Below, in pieces: positions 6,452-10,698 of a DNA stretch of 10,698 nucleotides (its first letter is position 1; every line of letters starts with the position of its first letter). Location of the stretch: positions 1 to 10,698 of the forward strand of contig JAGWVZ010000077.1 of NCBI GenBank assembly GCA_018970625.1, in the 5' to 3' direction. The DNA comes from Myxococcales bacterium. GTDB taxonomy: Bacteria; Myxococcota; Bradymonadia; REDH01. The notes below the pieces were generated by a model, which was given only the letters and a program-made list of their open reading frames with translations, was not told the DNA's origin and searched no databases. The translations under genes were made by a program, and so were the position numbers.

Positions 6452-6479
6452 TGTTTGCCCAACTGTCACAGTTCAAACA
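6452..6479. promoter_or_regulatory. Imperfect dyad, possible operator or RNA stem
   Basis: AACTGT-C-ACAGTT (6461-6473) is a perfect inverted repeat with one central base. It is flanked by TGTTTG (6452-6457) and CAAACA (6474-6479), also complementary, giving 12 paired positions with a 3-base bulge on one side. The one-base centre suits a dimeric regulator better than a tight RNA hairpin. It lies about 110-137 bases before the copy 2 lipoprotein start. Confidence 0.4.
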
Positions 6480-6542
6480 ACCATTGAGACTAGTCATCAT
6501 GAGACTTGAATGTTGTCCACCACCCTGCTAGGCGGACGCGGG

Positions 6543-6560
6543 GTCCTCAGGGCAGAGGAC
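6543..6560 (+). other. Hairpin in the leader of lipoprotein copy 2
   Basis: GTCCTC (6543-6548) and GAGGAC (6555-6560) form a perfect 6-bp stem with a 6-base loop AGGGCA, 28 bases before the ATG. No T-run follows. It may affect translation of the lipoprotein, or be the end of a short upstream transcript. Confidence 0.35.
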
Positions 6561-6588
6561 AGTAACTAGTCAACGCAATGGTGCGCAC

Positions 6589-7164
6589 ATGATGAAAAGA
6601 CAGGCGATGGTCCAGATAGCGCGTATTCCCACCCTGGCACTTCTCCCACTGTTTCTGGTCGGCTGTCCCGACGACGAAGTCACCGGCACTGATAACACAG
6701 GCGGCGGCACAGGCGGCGGCGGCACAAGCGGCGGCGGCACAGGCGGCGGCGGCACAGGCGGCGGCGGCACAGGCGGCGGCGGCACAGGCGGCGGCGACAC
6801 TGGCGGCGGCGGCACAGGCGGCGGCGACACTGGCGGCGGCGACACTGGCGGCGGCGACACTGGCGGCGGCATTGAGGGCTTTCTTGATGACACCTTTGAG
6901 GCTAACCTGGCGTATTGCGAGGCTTCAGTTTACTGCGAAACAGGTGATTACTATTCGGTGGACGAATGCCTGGAAGCGCGGGAGAATTACGCCTACGAGT
7001 ATCTGGCGGATGCTTCACAGGACTGCCTTGATGCATACTCGGATTACCTGAATTGTTACGCGAGCGCCCTGACCTGCGACTATGACGAGTACGGTTACTA
7101 TGCTGTTTACTCTGACGCGTATTGCGACTTTGAGTACGCGCAGGTAGAAGCAAACTGCTACTGA
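6589..7164 (+). CDS. Lipoprotein with Gly/Thr repeat linker and eight-cysteine domain (copy 2)
   Basis: The product is 191 residues from ATG 6589; in-frame ATGs at 6592 and 6607 are equally possible because no start has a clear Shine-Dalgarno site. The signal peptide core IPTLALLPLFLVGC ends at lipidated Cys26 and nearly repeats that of copy 1 (IPVLAVLPLHLVGC). Residues 38-94 are a Gly-Gly-Gly-Gly/Asp-Thr repeat. The C-terminal domain has cysteines at 110, 116, 127, 146, 156, 163, 179 and 190, with the same order and nearly the same spacing as copy 1 and shared segments such as a Cys-aligned SV-x-E-C, CxDAY and VYSDA. It is richer in Tyr than copy 1. A sulfotransferase-family gene starts 19 bp downstream and may be co-transcribed. 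Tyrosine-rich exported protein plus sulfotransferase is suggestive only, since the sulfotransferase has no signal peptide. Confidence 0.82.
   Translation: MMKRQAMVQIARIPTLALLPLFLVGCPDDEVTGTDNTGGGTGGGGTSGGGTGGGGTGGGGTGGGGTGGGDTGGGGTGGGDTGGGDTGGGDTGGGIEGFLDDTFEANLAYCEASVYCETGDYYSVDECLEARENYAYEYLADASQDCLDAYSDYLNCYASALTCDYDEYGYYAVYSDAYCDFEYAQVEANCY
6700..6870 (+). repeat. In-frame 15-bp minisatellite in the copy 2 linker
   Basis: Ten 15-bp units, flanked by partial 12- and 9-bp units, encode GGGGT-type pentapeptides. Two unit types exist: A (GGCGGCGGCGGCACA, Gly-Gly-Gly-Gly-Thr) and B (GGCGGCGGCGACACT, Gly-Gly-Gly-Asp-Thr). The order is A, A-variant (Ser first), A, A, A, B, A, B, B, B. The fourth codon and the Thr codon change together (GGC ACA versus GAC ACT), which points to growth by unit duplication. 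Because units are 15 bp, copy-number changes keep the frame and alter only linker length. Confidence 0.93.
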
Positions 7165-7183
7165 ACCTCTTTCGCCCGAAACC

Positions 7184-8107
7184 ATGATCATCGTCACCGG
7201 CACCAAGCGTTCGGGCACCAGCATGTGGATGCAGCTGCTGCATGCCGGTGGCGTTCAGATTGTGGGCGAGGCGTTCTCGCGCGACTGGGCGGATACCATT
7301 CGGGATGCGAACCCGAATGTTTTCTATGAGTCACCGTATCGTCGTGGCATTTATTACGCGACCAACCCGTCGCCAAAGACCGGCGTTTATTTGCGGGCCG
7401 AGCAGGTGCGGCTGGTCGGGGTAAAGGTGTTTATTCCCGGGCTGGTGCGCACCGAGCGGGCCTATATTCACCGGGTCGTGGCCACCATGCGCAACTGGCG
7501 GGAATACGGTGACTCGCTCAAACGGCTGACGTCGATGGAGCGCGATAATCGGGCGGCGCTGGGTAAAAAGGTGCTCCCTCCGATACAGGAATTAAATCCT
7601 GCGCTGGAATGGTGGCGCGAGAATTATATGCTCGTGCGCGATGTGGCCATTCGGCAATATCCGGTGGCTATGGTGGCCTATGACACCGTGTTGCAGGAAC
7701 CCGAGCGTGCGCTGCGCGAGGTGTTTCAATTTCTGGGACATGGTGATGCGGCCGCCGCACTGCTGCAGGTCAAACCTGAATCACGTACGCAAAAGGGAGC
7801 CGATATTCCCGATGGAATTTCGCCTGAAGCGGCCGAAATTTTCGATGAATTATATCGCCGAATTCGGGTTGGAGTACCGATTGATGCGGAGTTTATTGGC
7901 GTTCTCAATGACCTCGCCCAGAAGCTGGAGCCTGTGATTCAGGCCGAATTGCGCGAAATCAGGCGGCAGGCAAACGAGCGCAAAATCGCATTTATGAAGG
8001 AACAGCCGCGGAGTGCAGCGCGCGCTGCCGTGACTGATTCCGGCGACGACGAGCCTGACACCGACGATGCTGACGATTCGCCAGCGACCGAATCGGACGG
8101 ACCCTGA
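7184..8107 (+). CDS. Sulfotransferase-family protein, substrate unknown
   Basis: The 307-residue protein starts with a P-loop-like phosphosulfate-binding motif, TGTKRSGTSMW (residues 5-15), the 5'-PSB loop of PAPS-dependent sulfotransferases. A second segment, MRNWREYGDSL (102-112), fits the 3'-phosphate-binding motif, with Arg103 and Ser111 as the likely contacts. The family moves a sulfuryl group from PAPS to a hydroxyl or amino group of a carbohydrate, lipid, peptide or small metabolite; nothing visible fixes the acceptor. Residues 284-307 are an acidic, probably disordered tail. There is no signal peptide, so it is probably cytoplasmic. It follows lipoprotein copy 2 by 19 bp and precedes the next gene by 4 bp, suggesting an operon. 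Its codons look more AT-ending than those of the GC-rich gene behind it. Ribosome binding at ATG 7184 is weak. A related P-loop kinase is the main alternative. Confidence 0.75.
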   Translation: MIIVTGTKRSGTSMWMQLLHAGGVQIVGEAFSRDWADTIRDANPNVFYESPYRRGIYYATNPSPKTGVYLRAEQVRLVGVKVFIPGLVRTERAYIHRVVATMRNWREYGDSLKRLTSMERDNRAALGKKVLPPIQELNPALEWWRENYMLVRDVAIRQYPVAMVAYDTVLQEPERALREVFQFLGHGDAAAALLQVKPESRTQKGADIPDGISPEAAEIFDELYRRIRVGVPIDAEFIGVLNDLAQKLEPVIQAELREIRRQANERKIAFMKEQPRSAARAAVTDSGDDEPDTDDADDSPATESDGP

Positions 8108-8111
8108 CGGA

Positions 8112-9185
8112 ATGCCCCGCCGCCCTGCCAATCCTGTGCTCACACATGGTCGCAATACCGCGGCCATTTATGTGCGGCTGCTGGTGCTCGAGCAACGCAT
8201 GACCGCCGTGCTGCGTCCGAGGCCGGTGCTTCGGTCCGAAACCCGGCTGGTGGCTGCGTGGCTTGCGCAGGTCACGGATGACTTGCAGCAGATGACCATC
8301 GCGTTTTCGGATGCCGAGCGTGAGGTGCAGACGCTGGCGGTGAAACTGCAGCGGCGTCTTTCGGCGCGGGTTGCATCCATCGCTGACTGTGTGTGGCCCG
8401 ACCCGGCTTCGCCTACGGGGGCGCTGGCTGCCGTAGCGCATCGACACGCGCTGACCATGACCCTGTGGCGCGCGACCTTGCCCGTGTTTCGGCACGCGAT
8501 GCTGCCAGCCATAGAGCAGCGGCTGGCCGATTCGGCGGCCGAGCTGAAGCGGCAGGGGGAGTCGTCAGGCCTGAGGCGACCTGCGCTGGAAGCCAGCGTT
8601 CAGGCCTGGATGCGAGAGCTCCCGGGCATGGTCACCACACCGGTGACCGGTGCCGACGAGCAGCGTGCAACGGCTTGGCGCCGGCTGTCTTCCCGGCTGC
8701 TGGGACGGGCGACGTTGCTGGTCTGGGGGCCGGCACACTGCGAGCGCATGGTGCATCTGAGTGAAGGCCTCTCGCCTGATGCAAGCGTCGACGACGCGCT
8801 GCGGGCCGGGCGCGCGAGCTGGTCACAGCTCGGCCGCGAGTCGACCGCGCTACGACAGAGAGCGACGCCCGACGAGCTGGTGACTGCCGCAGCGCGCGAG
8901 CTGGCTCTGTTGCTGCAAGCCGTTCGCCGACAGACGCGGGCGCTCGAAAAGGCGGACGGCGATGGTTCGCGCGCTGACATGTCGGGCGGCGAGCAACTGG
9001 AACTTCGGGCGCGGCAGATGGCGTGGGCACTCAGGCTTCTGGCGACAGACGAGCTGCTGCATCGGCTGGTACAGTCCGGGCTCGAAGTGCCCAGCCAGGT
9101 ATGGACCGAGTTGGCCCGTGTGGAGTGGTGGCTACACCGCCACACGGCGACCGACCGGCTTGCAGAGGTGGGCGTGGCGCGCTGA
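8112..9185 (+). CDS. Helical protein of unknown function, coupled to the sulfotransferase gene
   Basis: I do not recognise this 357-residue protein. The chosen ATG at 8112 lies 4 bp after the sulfotransferase stop codon, the usual geometry of translational coupling; an in-frame ATG at 8067 would overlap that gene by 41 bp. The sequence is rich in Ala, Arg, Leu and Glu and looks almost wholly alpha-helical, without signal peptide or long hydrophobic segment, so it is probably cytoplasmic. Charged helices are prominent at about residues 50-82, 125-152 and 250-285, and a hinge-like polar stretch (KADGDGSRADMSGGEQ) falls near residue 290. The strong G/C preference at third codon positions supports a real gene. 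Its position suggests a role with the sulfotransferase, for example as a partner or scaffold; this is inference only. Confidence 0.72.
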   Translation: MPRRPANPVLTHGRNTAAIYVRLLVLEQRMTAVLRPRPVLRSETRLVAAWLAQVTDDLQQMTIAFSDAEREVQTLAVKLQRRLSARVASIADCVWPDPASPTGALAAVAHRHALTMTLWRATLPVFRHAMLPAIEQRLADSAAELKRQGESSGLRRPALEASVQAWMRELPGMVTTPVTGADEQRATAWRRLSSRLLGRATLLVWGPAHCERMVHLSEGLSPDASVDDALRAGRASWSQLGRESTALRQRATPDELVTAAARELALLLQAVRRQTRALEKADGDGSRADMSGGEQLELRARQMAWALRLLATDELLHRLVQSGLEVPSQVWTELARVEWWLHRHTATDRLAEVGVAR

Positions 9186-9268
9186 CGCCAGATCGCCCTG
9201 AGGTCGCTGAAGGTGCGGCTACAGCGGCTGAACGTCCGGATGCAGTCGCTCGTCGCATTGCCTGTTAC

Positions 9269-9280
9269 GTGACGCGTCAC
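9269..9280. promoter_or_regulatory. 12-bp perfect palindrome, possible operator
   Basis: GTGACGCGTCAC is its own reverse complement and is built from two TGACG half-sites; a third TGACG occurs at 9300-9304, and TTACGT (9265-9270) pairs with ACGTAA (9302-9307). It lies 83 bp after the preceding stop codon and about 180 bp before the next start. A dimeric regulator site is more likely than a terminator, since there is no loop or T-run. Confidence 0.4.
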
Positions 9281-9389
9281 ACCTTCTGCGAGTGGTTCAT
9301 GACGTAAACGGTGTTTGCAATGCGCCCATGGAGCAGCTGGCGTGGGGCGTGCCGGCGGTCATTTCACGCCTGGATTTCTTCTCAAAGGC

Positions 9390-9418
9390 TTGACGAATAT
9401 CGGGAGTTGGCTGGTAAG
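9390..9418 (+). promoter_or_regulatory. Weak candidate promoter for the cysteine-rich lipoprotein
   Basis: TTGACG (9390-9395, five of six -35 bases) is followed after 17 bases by GGTAAG (9413-9418, three of six -10 bases). It is the best pair in the 273-bp gap 9186-9458, which otherwise holds the palindrome region and no credible gene. The -10 match is poor, so the true promoter may differ. Confidence 0.22.
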
Positions 9419-9458
9419 TAACGCGGGTCGTTTTATGTGTGTTCATGTGGAGTCTGGC

Positions 9459-10698
9459 ATGTTGTTTACCCGCCTGCGTCATCCTGTTGCCCTGCCTGCG
9501 TTCGTTCTTGCCGTGCTTTCAGGAGCGTGTGGCACAAACGAGGCCAGGACCTCTTCGAACAACCCCGACCTGGTCGGTGGTGACGCCGGCGGCGATGGCA
9601 CAACGCTCCCCGACGGCGGCGCGATTGACCCGGATGCCGGCGACGCCGACGCGTCCGCTTCGGATGGCAGCGGTGCCGACGGGGTTGACGGCGACGGTGG
9701 CACCGACCTGGACGGCGGCAGCCCGGACGGCGGGTCCGTCGAGGGGGGATCGGCCTGCACAACCGACGCTGACTGTCCGGAGGGCCTGCGCTGTGACGGC
9801 GACTTTGGCCCTCCGTTCTGCGCACCGATTCCAACGCCCGATGGCAGCAACTGTGCGACCAGCGCCGATTGTGAGTTTGCGGATTCGGATCAGCTGTTCT
9901 GCTGCGCCGGCTATTTTGGTTCACAGCGCTGCGCACCTGCGGGCGACCCTGCTACCGGCGCCACCTGCGGCGACGCGACCGGGGAACAGGGAGACGACTG
10001 CGTGGATGGCGGTCAGTCGGACTGCGCGGGTGAGCGCGCGGTGTGTCTGTTTAGTGAGTCCGACTATGCGTACTGTTCCGAGGCCTGCGTGGCACCGGCC
10101 TTTGCCTGCGCCGAGGGTGCCTATTGTCGCGTGTTGGTCGAGGGTCCCCGGGGCTATGGCCTTTGCATTGAGTACGGCGACACCGAAGACCTGACCTCGT
10201 GCATCGACGACCCGACCGCCTGCGGCGAGAACTCGTTCTGCATTCTTGGCGAAGAGGGCGACCCGTTGGCGTTCTGCGCGACCGTCTGTGAATCGGACGC
10301 TGACTGTTCAGGCGACACGGTGTGCAACGATTTTGGGGTCTGTACGCCCGATGGCGGCCGTGAGCCCGGCGAGAGCTGCATCGACGACCGCTTCTCTTGC
10401 GGCGACGGCGGGTTCTGCATCAGCTACGGCACACGGTATGCGCAGTGCACGCAGCGGTGCGAGCGCGACCGCGACTGCTCGAACGACAGCACGTGTTTCA
10501 TTACGGAGACAGGCGAAGGGTTCTGTATTCGGGAAGGCGATCGGGCGCAGGGCGAGTTCTGCGGCGACGATCCCCTGTCTTGCGAGGGCATCTGCTCGGG
10601 CGACGCGCTCGCGTACGATCCCGGCGCGTTCTGCATCAACCCGTGCGAGTCGGACGCCGACTGCCCGGGCACTTCGTATTGCACGCCGGTTGGTCCTG
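9459..10698 (+). CDS. Large cysteine-rich lipoprotein, C-terminus beyond the right edge
   Basis: ATG 9459 has an excellent ribosome-binding site, GGAG at 9449-9452, six bases upstream. The 413 codons present contain no stop. The signal peptide ends in SGAC with Cys24 the likely lipidated residue; serine at -3 makes this lipobox slightly atypical. Residues 36-98 form an Asp/Gly-rich linker like that of the 5695-6261 lipoprotein. Cysteines then begin and recur throughout, many in a motif C-x5-C-x5-C of the form C-E-S-D-A-D-C (starts at residues 100, 277, 334 and 396, with a partial one at 132). From residue 181 they resolve into tandem modules of about 60 residues. This style is common in large surface lipoproteins of myxobacteria and their relatives, whose functions are mostly unknown. 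It is probably a disulfide-stabilised, elongated cell-surface protein. A longer open frame in another phase (9439-10194) is a shadow. Confidence 0.86.
   Translation, partial: MLFTRLRHPVALPAFVLAVLSGACGTNEARTSSNNPDLVGGDAGGDGTTLPDGGAIDPDAGDADASASDGSGADGVDGDGGTDLDGGSPDGGSVEGGSACTTDADCPEGLRCDGDFGPPFCAPIPTPDGSNCATSADCEFADSDQLFCCAGYFGSQRCAPAGDPATGATCGDATGEQGDDCVDGGQSDCAGERAVCLFSESDYAYCSEACVAPAFACAEGAYCRVLVEGPRGYGLCIEYGDTEDLTSCIDDPTACGENSFCILGEEGDPLAFCATVCESDADCSGDTVCNDFGVCTPDGGREPGESCIDDRFSCGDGGFCISYGTRYAQCTQRCERDRDCSNDSTCFITETGEGFCIREGDRAQGEFCGDDPLSCEGICSGDALAYDPGAFCINPCESDADCPGTSYCTPVGP
9999..10698 (+). repeat. Four tandem eight-cysteine modules in the large lipoprotein
   Basis: Modules begin at residues 181, 248, 307 and 368, so the period is 67, 59 and 61 residues. 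Modules 2 and 3 share C-x6-C-x5-C-x(9-11)-C-x3-C-x5-C-x5-C, then a final Cys after 5 or 9 residues. Module 1 is a looser copy, and module 4 has a shortened second gap and is cut by the window edge. The fifth to seventh cysteines form the CESDADC-type motif. The DNA copies are diverged, so this is an old protein-level duplication, not a recent DNA repeat. Confidence 0.75.

Larger units (their letters stand above)
6262..6588 (+). other. Non-coding region rich in dyads, upstream of lipoprotein copy 2
   Basis: This 327-bp stretch looks less GC-rich than its flanks and has no credible gene. It contains CAGCG-CAT-CGCTG (6322-6334), a possible weak promoter (TTAACT 6375-6380, TATATT 6396-6401, 15-base spacing), the palindrome GGTTGCAACC (6440-6449), a long imperfect dyad at 6452-6479, a direct repeat of ACTAGTCA (6489-6496 and 6565-6572), and a hairpin at 6543-6560. 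This could be a structured leader of the downstream gene, a multi-site operator, or a small RNA gene. Confidence 0.45.

Noticed and set aside
6570..6893. Minus-strand Pro-rich frame (PPPVSPPPV repeats)
   Set aside because: It is the antisense reading of the Gly/Thr minisatellite.
7992..8512. Minus-strand frames opposite the start of the helical protein gene
   Set aside because: Arg/His-rich shadow translations with no supporting start signals.
9023..9307. Plus-strand frame of 94 codons reaching into the gap after the helical protein gene
   Set aside because: Most of it overlaps the better-supported gene ending at 9185, and it has no start signal or protein character.
9439..10194. Plus-strand open frame of 251 codons at the cysteine-rich lipoprotein
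   Set aside because: It is out of phase with the lipoprotein frame, which has a strong ribosome-binding site, signal peptide and regular cysteine pattern.

Overview
The window looks like chromosomal DNA from a high-GC Gram-negative bacterium of the myxobacterial/bradymonad type (former Deltaproteobacteria). This is inferred from style, not from a marker gene. The main clue is four secreted lipoproteins with Asp/Gly- or Gly/Thr-rich linkers after the lipobox cysteine, three of them followed by cysteine-rich domains, a combination common in those bacteria. There is no rRNA, tRNA, CRISPR array, insertion sequence or recognisable phage gene.

Left half (1-5456), all minus strand. Read in transcription order (right to left) it holds: glutathione synthetase (gshB); two tandem small ribbon-helix-helix-like (RHH) proteins that are paralogues of each other, one carrying a long Ala/Val/Pro-rich tail and the other only 54 residues; a D-3-phosphoglycerate dehydrogenase-like enzyme with a C-terminal ACT-like domain (serA-like); a lipoprotein with an EF-hand loop; and the N-terminal 255 residues of an Atm1/ABCB7-type ABC exporter that runs off the left edge. 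The genes are mostly 130-280 bp apart, so most probably have their own promoters. A good promoter is visible before the serA-like gene. Another lies before the RHH pair, and its -35/-10 spacer contains a perfect inverted repeat inside an 8-bp direct repeat, an arrangement that suggests autoregulation.

Right half (5695-10698), all plus strand. Two lipoproteins (5695-6261 and 6589-7164) share a nearly identical signal peptide and the same eight-cysteine C-terminal domain but have unrelated linkers; the second linker is an in-frame 15-bp minisatellite. They are separated by 327 bp of non-coding DNA rich in dyads. A sulfotransferase-family protein follows 19 bp after the second lipoprotein, and a helical protein of unknown function starts 4 bp after the sulfotransferase, so these three may form one operon. 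After a 273-bp gap with a 12-bp perfect palindrome, a large cysteine-rich lipoprotein begins, built from tandem eight-cysteine modules of about 60 residues, and runs off the right edge.

Functionally this is a mix of housekeeping metabolism (glutathione, serine), a probable metal/thiol exporter, a small regulator pair, and a surface-lipoprotein region next to a sulfotransferase. No complete defence or mobile system is visible. The most distinctive items are the RHH pair with its embedded operator and the family of eight-cysteine lipoproteins.
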